A stretch of 64,000 bases of DNA from Hyphococcus sp. (GTDB taxonomy: Bacteria > Pseudomonadota > Alphaproteobacteria > Caulobacterales > Parvularculaceae): positions 496,001-560,000 of the forward strand of contig JANQRY010000008.1 of the NCBI GenBank assembly GCA_028284345.1. The letters run 5' to 3'. Positions 15,662-23,573 of the stretch are shown piece after piece. The translations under genes were made by a program, and so were the position numbers. Under the pieces are notes generated by a model. That model worked only from the letters and a program-made list of their open reading frames with translations, was not told the DNA's origin and ran no database searches. The stretch's first letter is position 1; each line of letters starts with the position of its first letter.

Positions 15662-18562
15662 TTAGGCCGGCATCTCAACGCGGTCAGAGCTGATAAGTGG
15701 TTTTGGATCTTTAACAACAGGTGGCAAACCCGGCCCGACAACCGGGTCGCCCTTTTTCTCAGCGGCCACTACTTTTGCGTTTAACTCTAACATAAACGCT
15801 AATATATCATCGGACTTCTTCATCCCGTAAGCGTTACGAACGGCCGCATCAAGATTTTCGTGCACAGCTTTGAGCTTGGAATCACCCGGCAGTTCTAGCG
15901 TGCGGTAGAGTTCCCGCAGTGTCATCGAATGTTCTTCGCTCAAAGAATTGCGCAGGTTTCGCAATTCAACTGCGCATTTCGCAATTTTAGAGACTGCCGC
16001 AGGTGTCGGTGATTGGGGCCAAGGAAAGGCGTCAAATACCGTATTGGAAGTATACCTGGGATCGCTTTTCATTGTCGAACATCTCGCAACAAACCATTTC
16101 CAATGAATTCCGGATTGTAGAATTCCAAAGGAATAATCGTCGGCAAGCGGAAATGCCGTAAGTGAGTCGTTGGGCTGAATATCCGGTGATACAAATTCAA
16201 ATATTGGTCTTTTTGTTACGCGCCCGCAAACGATGTAACGGTCCAGCGTTTCGATCTCCGAAAGCAACTCTCCTCTGCGTCTAAACAACAGCCACCATCG
16301 CCGAAGCGCATTGGCATGATCTTTAACAATTTTGGCCTTGGAATCTGCTGCTAGCGCCTCATCATTTCTCTTTTTTTCTTTATCAGCCGCTTTTTGCCTG
16401 TCAGGAAGAACCGTATCTTCAATTCGTTTGTAAAGTGATGATATTTTTTGCGCCTGAAACAAATCACAATCACCAAAATCGATGACGTATCTACTCGGGC
16501 AACTTCCAACGGTTCCGATCAAATCATCTGTAATCATGAAGGGATGCAAAAATTGCCCCAGCTCCGGTTCTGAATCAAGGAGCGACTGCGCCTCTGCAAG
16601 GTCAAGCAGAAAACCTTCGTGGCCGTGAGTTTGCCCCTGATAGCAAGCTGTCGACTTGGCGTTAGCCTGTATCGGTTTTGCGATGCTAACGTCCGTATCA
16701 AATGAGAGCGACGGGCCGATTGTATCAACCTCTTTTATTTCCCATGGAGAGTCACGATTGTCACCAACTTGGCGAAAGAGTTTTTTCTTTCCTAGGTGTT
16801 TGCCTTTCACCCAGTTCGCAATCGAGACGTGAACTATCGCATCACCAAGCCAAACCTGAGATGAGACGGCTTCAACGATTGTGCCTCCACTATTGACAAT
16901 GTAATCAAGCCCTCCTTCGCGAGAATAATTTTGCCGAATTGTGTTTGTACCGACCAAGCCAGCATATTGTCCATCTTTCAGATGGTCGTGGGCCTTTCGA
17001 AACCAATAAACGCAATAATCGGCACGACCGGGCACGTCGGGGAATTTCTTGCGGACGCTATTTACATATGGGCGGCCCAATTCTTCGATAATTTTATTTT
17101 TTGATTGATATGGCGGATTGCCAACAATCGCATCGCACTCTGGCCACGGCGCAAACAATGCATCATCACAAATTACGTTATCGTCCAGATTGTCTAGGGG
17201 AAGTGCTTCATCGGCGTGAAACGGTAATTCCATCTGCTCTCGTTCAAAGACTTCTATTGCTTCGTCAAGCGCCAGTTTTTTCGACAGCATGAGCGTAACT
17301 TTTGCCAACTCAACACCAAAAGAATCCCGATCAATACCAAAAAACTGCCTCGGGCTGATGAGTGAAATAGTCTTTGCCTGATCACGAAAACTTTTCTCGC
17401 TTACCGTTGCCTTCAGCTTTGCCAGCAGCCCAATCTCGATTCGGACAAGTTCCCGATATGATAGGTAAAGAAAATTACCGCTGCCACATGCCGGGTCTAG
17501 CACGCGAAATTTCGTCAACTCACTCCTCAACCCAAGCAGCTCCTTCATCGTTGATGCCCTGGCTATTTTCTCTTTCCACGGGGCCACAATTGTCGGGTTT
17601 ACAATTCGCAGAATGTCGGCTTCCGAAGTAAAATGTGCTCCGTAAGCATGACGCTCTTCGGCATCCATGCTTTGCTGAAAGATTGTGCCGAATATTGCTG
17701 GATTGACTTTGGACCAGTCCTGTGTCGCAGCCCCCTCTTCACCGCCAACAAGGGCCAATTCTTCAGGTGTGAGTTCGATAGGATTGATAGTTTGAAAAAT
17801 GCCACCATTAAAGTATGGCACGTTCTGAAAGCGCCCGCCTTTGGCTGGCGCCTTCGTGTTCATTTGCTGGAACAGCGCACCGAACAGATCGTACGAATTC
17901 TGGCCTTTGTGCAAACAGTCATCGACCATTCCCGTAACAATCGCTGCAGGTAAGAGATCAATGTCCTCTGCAAACATGGCAACGACAAGCTGCAGGACAA
18001 ATCGCTGTGCCTGAGACCTTTCGATGCCGCGGTTGGCAAGCGACTTAAATAGTAGGGCCACCTTATCTGCAGCATCTCTCGAAACCTCTTCAAGATCATT
18101 ACCAAATACGGGGTCTGGATCATGGGGGAAGAGAAAATTCAGAGCCGGATATCTTAGGGGAAGGTCTTCAAGCGCCACGAGATCAACCGGCTCATCGATC
18201 TGCTTGTCAAAATCGTAAATACGGAATTCATCAAAGTTACAAAGAACGACATAGCGTGGCCGGTTCGGAACCGCGTGTATCCAGTAATCGAATGCCTGCT
18301 GATAATGGTGAAATAGATTCTCGCCTCGCTTTTTCATTTCCAGAAGCATACGGGGCTTCCAGACCAGGTCGGCGAAGCTGGTACCTTTGGTAGATTTCTT
18401 CTTTATGCGGAATTCCAGTTCCGCTCCGGCTTCTTTGTAACCAGCGTGGCCAAACGCCTGAAACAGGCGGTCGCAAAACACTTGCGCCTCGCCTTTTTCA
18501 TCTCCCTTCAGGAGCTTGGCGTAATCAAGAAACGCCTCCAGTTTTTCCGTCACATCGCTCAT
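15662..18562 (-). CDS. MmeI-like type IIL restriction-modification enzyme
   Basis: The single 966-residue chain has an N-terminal nuclease site FADLVWKPRMLLEMKK, i.e. D65-x9-E75-x-K77, the MmeI pattern. A helical spacer follows with RFVLQLVVAMFAEDIDLLP, then a gamma-type N6-adenine methyltransferase with DPACGSGNFL (356-365) and NPPY (482-485), and a C-terminal target-recognition region. One enzyme both cuts and methylates, with one TRD setting specificity for both. Length is close to MmeI (919). ATG 18562 follows gagagag. It lies 188 bp upstream of the TIR-APAZ start on the same strand and may share its transcript. Confidence 0.88.
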   Translation of the reverse strand: MSDVTEKLEAFLDYAKLLKGDEKGEAQVFCDRLFQAFGHAGYKEAGAELEFRIKKKSTKGTSFADLVWKPRMLLEMKKRGENLFHHYQQAFDYWIHAVPNRPRYVVLCNFDEFRIYDFDKQIDEPVDLVALEDLPLRYPALNFLFPHDPDPVFGNDLEEVSRDAADKVALLFKSLANRGIERSQAQRFVLQLVVAMFAEDIDLLPAAIVTGMVDDCLHKGQNSYDLFGALFQQMNTKAPAKGGRFQNVPYFNGGIFQTINPIELTPEELALVGGEEGAATQDWSKVNPAIFGTIFQQSMDAEERHAYGAHFTSEADILRIVNPTIVAPWKEKIARASTMKELLGLRSELTKFRVLDPACGSGNFLYLSYRELVRIEIGLLAKLKATVSEKSFRDQAKTISLISPRQFFGIDRDSFGVELAKVTLMLSKKLALDEAIEVFEREQMELPFHADEALPLDNLDDNVICDDALFAPWPECDAIVGNPPYQSKNKIIEELGRPYVNSVRKKFPDVPGRADYCVYWFRKAHDHLKDGQYAGLVGTNTIRQNYSREGGLDYIVNSGGTIVEAVSSQVWLGDAIVHVSIANWVKGKHLGKKKLFRQVGDNRDSPWEIKEVDTIGPSLSFDTDVSIAKPIQANAKSTACYQGQTHGHEGFLLDLAEAQSLLDSEPELGQFLHPFMITDDLIGTVGSCPSRYVIDFGDCDLFQAQKISSLYKRIEDTVLPDRQKAADKEKKRNDEALAADSKAKIVKDHANALRRWWLLFRRRGELLSEIETLDRYIVCGRVTKRPIFEFVSPDIQPNDSLTAFPLADDYSFGILQSGIHWKWFVARCSTMKSDPRYTSNTVFDAFPWPQSPTPAAVSKIAKCAVELRNLRNSLSEEHSMTLRELYRTLELPGDSKLKAVHENLDAAVRNAYGMKKSDDILAFMLELNAKVVAAEKKGDPVVGPGLPPVVKDPKPLISSDRVEMPA

Positions 18563-18764
18563 AGCTGCGAAACTCTCTCATTTCTTTAAGTGTATCGAAT
18601 GCAGTGCGCGACTAATAGAACAATTCAGCGCTTTACTTGCGTTATGCCTGTTTCTTTTCACCGTGAAGCTCGTTCTTTGCGGCTTGTACCAGTCAGCGCC
18701 TTTCGGGATGAGACGAGAAACGCGCCGGCTTGTCGGCAAGCCTGGAACACCAAGGAGAAAAGAA

Positions 18765-18875
18765 ATGACAACCCATACACAGATTCGAGTATCGCTAAAT
18801 CTTCAATTCTGCTTCGGGCCTATCCCGGCAGCCGATATTGTGTTCAGCTATGAAATGCGTTCTGAAGACGCCTAA
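18765..18875 (+). CDS. Small ORF, 36 residues
   Basis: ATG 18765 is preceded by a strong ribosome-binding site (aaggagaaaagaa). The peptide MTTHTQIRVSLNLQFCFGP...RSEDA has no recognised family. It ends 3 bp before the relaxase stop on the opposite strand. The longer track ORF from 18663 has no comparable start. Coding status rests mainly on the ribosome site. Confidence 0.35.
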   Translation: MTTHTQIRVSLNLQFCFGPIPAADIVFSYEMRSEDA

Positions 18876-18878
18876 TCT

Positions 18879-20486
18879 CTAGCGCCGTCCCCGGCCACCG
18901 CCGCGATCTTTCTTGTTCTTGAAATCAGCATCTTTTCCGGAACCGGAGCGCGATTTCTTTGGCGGTTTCGCCGCAACGCCGAATTCTTCCCGCAGGGATA
19001 CCAGCTTATCCGGCTGTACAGCCCGCGCCTTTACATTCAGTTCTTTTGCAGTCGGCGCAAAATGGCGCTTTACCGCCAAGTGCGGAGCAGTCTTCCGGCC
19101 AGGCGGGCCAAGGGAAAGATGAAGCGCCGGCATATGATCATGACGGCGGCGCAACCGCACCGTGCGCTCTCGCTGCTCAGCGGCTTTCAAAGAGCGAACT
19201 TCACGTTCAAAGATTTTTTGCTGCGCATGTTCTTTCCGTCGCTGCTCCATCATTTGCAACTGATGCGTATGCGTCTGTTGACGCCGCTGCTGATCTTGCT
19301 GCTCAAGCATTTCGCGGCGCTCTTCTTCCTGCCGCTCATGACGCTTTCGGTCTTCAAGCTTGTGAAGCTGGCGGCGGATGAGAGCAATACCACTGGCTTT
19401 CGCCAGAAACGCCGCCAATCCTTTCGGGTTGTTCTGGGCGCGCCTGAACTGCGCACCGAAATCCTCCCGCGCATGGCCGGATTTAAGGTGGCCAAGCCTT
19501 TCGGCATGCCGGCGGCGAAGCGCATTCAATTCCATTTCATGCACTTTCTTCAATTCGCTGCCTTCGTGAGCGAGTTTTTCCCGGCGCTTTTCCTGCGAAG
19601 CCTTAAGAATTTCCAGTTTCTCAGCCAGCGCCTCGGACCTCTTGAATTGCCCTTGCGTCTTACGATACGCGGCGGCTGCTTCGCGCGCTTCTTCAACCGA
19701 AGGCAGCGCTTCAGGAGGACAATCCTTTTCCAGAAATGCGCGGATATCTTTGGTTCGCACGGATTTGTCGGCAATCATTTTCGGCAGCGCGTTCATATGG
19801 CCGTAAATATCGACCAGCACGTAAGGACGCTTTCCCGTCGCCAGCATATATCCGTTATCCTCAAGGGCTGCGATGAAAGCTTTGGGCGTATCGCTTTGGC
19901 GCCAGAGATCGGTGATGATCTCCATACGCTCTTCCTTGGAAAGTCCCGTCTGATCGGCCTGCGCTTTTTCGTAAAGGGAAAGCTGATCGGCCTTGGCCCG
20001 TTTGTTTTCATAACCGCTGGGAAGCGTCAGACCGTGATCGCGAGCGAATTCGCGCGCAACCACCATGAGCTTTTGCTTATCGAAACTTATGGGGATGGCT
20101 TTAAAGTCCTGAATGTCGGTGCGTGACCAGACGACATGGCAGTGTTCGCGAAGATTTCCGTCCCTGCCCTCCTTAATTTGAAAGACCACGGCGCGAGGCT
20201 GACCGGCCAATCCGAGGCTTTCTTCTGCGCGGGCGATGTAATCCTCATACTGCTCGCGGCTCAAACGCCCTTGCGCCGGATCGGGATTGACCGAAAGACT
20301 ATAGAGATAGTTCTTGGCCCGCGTCATGGCGTGGGCCTGGGCCTCCCATTCGGAAAACGCGCCATGCAGGTCTTCCGCTATGGCGCCGCGTAAATCGGCA
20401 ACCTCGACATATTCATTATCTTCAGCGTTTGAGAGATGGGTTGCGAGATCGGCCCCGCCGGCGCGCTGCGATCCGAAGGCAATCAT
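18879..20486 (-). CDS. Relaxase (MobA/VirD2-like)
   Basis: The 535-residue protein shows the relaxase start GSQRAGGADLATHLSNAEDNEYVEV, a motif II-like NYLYSLSVNPD and the metal-binding histidine motif EHCHVVWSR (114-122). The C-terminal half is a highly charged Arg/Lys/Gln-rich helical region (EERREMLEQQDQQRRQQTHTHQ). It should nick oriT and pilot the strand through a helper's secretion channel. Its start overlaps the mobC stop by 4 bp (ATGA). The candidate oriT lies upstream of mobC, as in P-type systems. Confidence 0.87.
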   Translation of the reverse strand: MIAFGSQRAGGADLATHLSNAEDNEYVEVADLRGAIAEDLHGAFSEWEAQAHAMTRAKNYLYSLSVNPDPAQGRLSREQYEDYIARAEESLGLAGQPRAVVFQIKEGRDGNLREHCHVVWSRTDIQDFKAIPISFDKQKLMVVAREFARDHGLTLPSGYENKRAKADQLSLYEKAQADQTGLSKEERMEIITDLWRQSDTPKAFIAALEDNGYMLATGKRPYVLVDIYGHMNALPKMIADKSVRTKDIRAFLEKDCPPEALPSVEEAREAAAAYRKTQGQFKRSEALAEKLEILKASQEKRREKLAHEGSELKKVHEMELNALRRRHAERLGHLKSGHAREDFGAQFRRAQNNPKGLAAFLAKASGIALIRRQLHKLEDRKRHERQEEERREMLEQQDQQRRQQTHTHQLQMMEQRRKEHAQQKIFEREVRSLKAAEQRERTVRLRRRHDHMPALHLSLGPPGRKTAPHLAVKRHFAPTAKELNVKARAVQPDKLVSLREEFGVAAKPPKKSRSGSGKDADFKNKKDRGGGRGRR

Positions 20487-20842
20487 GAGCGTCGCCCCAT
20501 GCGGGTCATCAGGATTGTGCGGATAAGGCGAAGCTCATCGGCCATCGCTTCGAACGCAAGGGATGAATGTTCGGCACCGGCAAGCTTAAACTCACGGAGT
20601 TGATCTGCAATGCGCGCGCAGGCAGCAAGGATTTGGGCAAGTATCTTATATTCGCCCGGACGATGACGCGATTTTCCAAACACCGCTTCATTGAGAAAGG
20701 CGTTCACAGAAAGGCCGGAGCTTTCAACCATGCCTTCAAACTCCGCGCGCCGGTCTTTGGGCGGGCGGTATGAATAAGGTCTGTCACGTTTGGGCTTATC
20801 CTTTACCATCTCCTTTACCGCATAGTTGATTAGAGCGCGCAC
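20483..20842 (-). CDS. MobC-like relaxosome accessory protein
   Basis: The 119-residue protein has a basic N-terminus and ribbon-helix-helix-like segment (FEGMVESSGLSVNAFLNEAVFG), then a helical tail ending LIRTILMTRMGRRS, matching MobC relaxosome proteins that bind oriT. The start is ambiguous: GTG 20842 has gagga upstream, while ATG 20809 sits directly after aaaggag with no spacer. It is translationally coupled to the relaxase gene. Confidence 0.82.
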   Translation of the reverse strand: MRALINYAVKEMVKDKPKRDRPYSYRPPKDRRAEFEGMVESSGLSVNAFLNEAVFGKSRHRPGEYKILAQILAACARIADQLREFKLAGAEHSSLAFEAMADELRLIRTILMTRMGRRS

Positions 20843-20907
20843 ATTCCTCGTAGAGGCGAGGACATTCCGGGTTTTGAAAGGGAACCCCTTTTGCCGATGG
20901 GATTGCT

Positions 20908-20933
20908 AAAGGGAGCGCCGGAAGGCTCCCTTT
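20908..20933. repeat. Inverted repeat upstream of mobC
   Basis: AAAGGGAGC (20908-20916) and GCTCCCTTT (20925-20933) form a perfect 9-bp stem with loop gccggaag. It could be an attenuator or a relaxosome site in the mobC leader. Confidence 0.4.
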
Positions 20934-21170
20934 GCTCGCTGGTTCCAAGGGACGCGAATTGTCCTTTGGTGCAGGTTCAGGCGGCATACGTCCTGGCCGA
21001 TGGTTCATCCAACTGGAGCTATGGAATGCTCTGATTGGTCGTGATTGAACGGCGATACGTTCTCATCAGCTGGGCCGGGTTCGATGCCTGGCGCGGCTGA
21101 CTAAAAGCCCCTAGCAAGAACAGATAACAAATCTGCTCGCGCTCATAGGGCTTTCCAAGAGGGGTCTGCG

Positions 21171-21220
21171 GGAGACAGGATGTCTCCCCAGCAAGGTGAG
21201 CGAATACCTTCGCACACCTT
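21171..21220 (-). other. Candidate oriT with RP4-like layout
   Basis: Read on the minus strand, a 12-bp inverted repeat AAGGTGTGCGAA-ggta-TTCGCTCACCTT (21220-21193, one mismatch) is followed 10 bp later by CATCCTGT (21182-21175). The latter matches the P-type nic consensus YATCCTG|Y. The nic lies inside the palindrome GGAGACA-gga-TGTCTCC. RP4 has the same order of inverted repeat then nic, upstream of the mobilization genes. The rest of 20843-21405 has no convincing gene. Confidence 0.6.
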
Positions 21221-21405
21221 GTAACCGTTTACCGGCTTATATTTTCATATTATCACGAAATTCGTCATTACTCAAACTATCTACAGGGTAGCAGCCTATG
21301 CTATAATTGGGGTGTACACCACATGAAGTGCCGACGCGAGGAACGAAAGCGGGAATGAGATCGATGCTATTCTCGCCAAACTCCATCCTTAAAGGAGGCA
21401 TTGAC

Positions 21406-21579
21406 ATGGACAAAAGAGAAAAAGAGGAGATCGCAAAACTCCTCAGCTGTGATCCCGCTTATGCGGATCAGGCCAAGAGAGACTATGTGCTTTATACGTC
21501 AAGGGGTTTGCCGCTCCCGCAAAAGCCATCGGCAGTGAAAATCGAACAGCCCAAACCCACTAGACCGTTTCGCCGGTAA
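21406..21579 (+). CDS. Small conserved-looking protein, 57 residues
   Basis: ATG 21406 follows a near-perfect ribosome site (aaaggaggcattgac). The peptide MDKREKEEIAKLLSCDPAYADQAKRD...PTRPFRR is charged and soluble, with no recognised domain. It sits between oriT and the SprT-like gene on the plus strand, so it is probably expressed early from the leading region of the mobilizable unit. Confidence 0.6.
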   Translation: MDKREKEEIAKLLSCDPAYADQAKRDYVLYTSRGLPLPQKPSAVKIEQPKPTRPFRR

Positions 21580-21676
21580 AAACGCGGGCCTTTATAGCGA
21601 GCGTTTGCCGCGAGGAATCAATCTTGGCCCTTGCGTCATAATTCGCATCATCGTTGCAAACGAGAATGCGAAGGCT

Positions 21677-22393
21677 ATGAGTGGAATGCACACGCCAGAA
21701 GATCGGATTGATCCCGGCCTGAAGCCGACGCGCGATACTTATGACGCGTTTCAGCATGCTTATGACCATTTCAACTGGATGCTGTTCGAAGCCGAGTTGC
21801 CGAATTGTCTGATTACGCTGCAACGCAAAGGGCGCACCTATGGGTATTTTCATCGCAAGCGCTTTGCGCGGGAAGACGGGAAGATCTGCGATGAGATAGC
21901 GCTAAACCCGGCGCACTTCAGAAGCCGAAGCGCTGAGGAAGTGCTTTCAACACTCGTGCATGAAATGACGCATCTGTGGCAATTTCATTTTGGAACGCCG
22001 GGGCGCGGACGCTATCACAATCGTCAATGGGCCGAGAAGATGAAATCGCTTGGTCTACACCCGTCTGATACAGGCAGCCCCGGAGGGCGCGAACTGGGCG
22101 ACCGCGTATCGCATTACATTATGGACGGAGGGTCTTTCGCGCGCGCCGCCGACGAACTGATCGAAAGCGGGTTTGTCATAGAATGGCGGGAACCGCTGGC
22201 GCGACCTGCGAAAATCCACCCTTCCGGCGCATCGGGTGCGGGTGGCAGCGCAGCGCCCATTCATCCCTCGCGCAGCTCGAAAGAAGGAAAGCGCATAAAA
22301 TATTCATGCCCGGCCTGCGGCCTTAACGCCTGGGCGAAACACGACGCTCTCCTCGTCTGCGGCGCCGATAGAATTAACATGGAAGCACAATGA
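21677..22393 (+). CDS. SprT-like zinc metalloprotease domain protein
   Basis: The protein carries the SprT domain: AYDHFNWMLFEAELPNCLITLQRKGRTYGYF, then STLVHEMTHLWQFHFGTPGRGRYHN with the HExxH zinc site at about residues 95-99. The C-terminus has CPACGLNAWAK...LLVCG, a zinc ribbon. SprT-like proteins are common in mobile elements; the eukaryotic relative SPRTN degrades DNA-protein crosslinks, so a role on relaxase-DNA adducts is conceivable but is inference. The track start (TTG 21605) is unlikely; ATG 21677 or 21686 is better. It is followed by a terminator. Confidence 0.82.
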   Translation: MSGMHTPEDRIDPGLKPTRDTYDAFQHAYDHFNWMLFEAELPNCLITLQRKGRTYGYFHRKRFAREDGKICDEIALNPAHFRSRSAEEVLSTLVHEMTHLWQFHFGTPGRGRYHNRQWAEKMKSLGLHPSDTGSPGGRELGDRVSHYIMDGGSFARAADELIESGFVIEWREPLARPAKIHPSGASGAGGSAAPIHPSRSSKEGKRIKYSCPACGLNAWAKHDALLVCGADRINMEAQ

Positions 22394-22423
22394 AAACGGC
22401 GGCTCTAACGAGCCGCCGTTTTT
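22393..22423. terminator. Bidirectional terminator
   Basis: AAAACGGCGGCTC-TAAC-GAGCCGCCGTTTTT gives a 13-bp stem with T-runs on both strands. It sits between the converging SprT-like and DUF3768 genes. Confidence 0.92.
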
Positions 22424-22445
22424 CTCGCGAAAGCTTAAAGACTAT

Positions 22446-22799
22446 TCAGTATTCCTCGGCGAGCATGATGGTCAGGACTCGATAGGACAGATCCGTGCTG
22501 GTCGGATCGGGACTGCCCATTTCGCAATCCTCATCGGAATAGTAATCGATCTTCCAGAAAATTTTTCCGGCGCCTTCGACTTCTATGCTTCCAAAGTCAT
22601 GCTCGCGGTAAGGATCGTTATCCTCTTTGAAGGCATCAAATGTCCGAACGGCGCGCAGCACACGCACTTTGACAATTTCGTCCAGCGCCGCAACGCCGCG
22701 AGTGATGACCGCCATACCGGGAACGCCGCAGCAAATTCCCAGTGCGGCGCGGAGCCGATCATTCAGCTCCGCTATCCGCTTGGCGCGCTCCCCGCGCAT
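22446..22799 (-). CDS. DUF3768 protein
   Basis: The 117-residue protein has the family core NDPYREHDFGSIEVEGAGKIFWKIDYYSDEDCEMGSPDPTS. DUF3768 is a small family of unknown function on alphaproteobacterial plasmids and ICEs. Its ATG shares the A of the upstream DUF736 TAA stop (TAATG), so the two are translationally coupled. Confidence 0.88.
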   Translation of the reverse strand: MRGERAKRIAELNDRLRAALGICCGVPGMAVITRGVAALDEIVKVRVLRAVRTFDAFKEDNDPYREHDFGSIEVEGAGKIFWKIDYYSDEDCEMGSPDPTSTDLSYRVLTIMLAEEY

Positions 22800-23152
22800 T
22801 ATAGCGTTTCCTCTTCGTTGGCGCTTTCAGGATCGCTCTTCGGCCTGGGCCGCGACCAGTTGAGGCTGTATTCGCCGTTTTCGCTGCGCGTCAGCGCCGC
22901 CCACATGGGGTATGCGAAAGCCGGATCGTCGATTTTGACCGACAGGTAAGGCTGGCCGGTGCGCTGGGATTTTTCATGCCAGGCTGCGCCGACTTCGGCT
23001 TCTGTATTGGCCGATATGATCCGGAAATCCGGCGAACGGTCCTTGGGTTTTTCCGTAGCCGGCTCAAATTTGAGATCGGCCGTGAATGTGAGTGTTTCAA
23101 CGCGCCCTTCAAAGACGCCATCTTCAGTTTTGGTAAAGGTTCCGATTTTCAT
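22799..23152 (-). CDS. DUF736 protein
   Basis: The 117-residue protein begins MKIGTFTKTEDGVFEGRVETLTFTADLKFEP and ends with the DUF736 pattern LSVKIDDPAFAYPMWAALTRSENGEYSLNWSRPR. DUF736 is a plasmid/ICE-associated family of unknown function. ATG 23152 with aaaggagcaagacg upstream is the clear start; the 120-codon N-terminal extension in the track is spurious. Confidence 0.9.
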   Translation of the reverse strand: MKIGTFTKTEDGVFEGRVETLTFTADLKFEPATEKPKDRSPDFRIISANTEAEVGAAWHEKSQRTGQPYLSVKIDDPAFAYPMWAALTRSENGEYSLNWSRPRPKSDPESANEEETL

Positions 23153-23573
23153 CGTCTTGCTCCTTTGCTGTTTTAAGACCGCACCGTTCGCGGCCTTTTC
23201 TGATGGAGCGCCGTTGAAAATCACTGTCGGGGCGGGGATCATTGCCGCCTTCGCCGCCGGCGTCATTACGCAAGGCGGCATGCAAAAGAAATTTGCCTCG
23301 CGAGGAATGCGTGCTGCGCACGCAGGGGAAATTTCTTTTTGAACCCCGCCCCCGATCATGATTTTAGGTTGATCCGATATTGAAAAGGACCTGGAGACGT
23401 GCGCTTCAACGCCGGCAACGGATGCATTGACGGGAATGGGAGGCTGGAGGGCAAAGAAAGCGTCGCCATTGAAAGGGCTTCTGCGAGGAACCGAGACTAT
23501 TTCAGGCATCAATCTTTACGCGCGCCCGGAAAATCAATTCCGGAGCGCCGAATGAAAAACGGAGATTTTAGCC
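23153..23573. promoter_or_regulatory. Divergent intergenic region with nested palindrome
   Basis: These 421 bp between the divergent DUF736 and TraG-like genes hold no convincing ORF. AAAAGAAATTT (23284-23294) and AAATTTCTTTT (23329-23339) form an 11-bp stem enclosing gcgtgc-tgc-gcacgc and continuing into a T-run. That could act as a terminator or an RNA element on the plus strand. Both gene promoters should lie here. Confidence 0.4.

Noticed and set aside
19062-20126. 354-residue plus-strand ORF opposite the relaxase
   Set aside because: It is an antisense shadow of the relaxase gene with no domain features.
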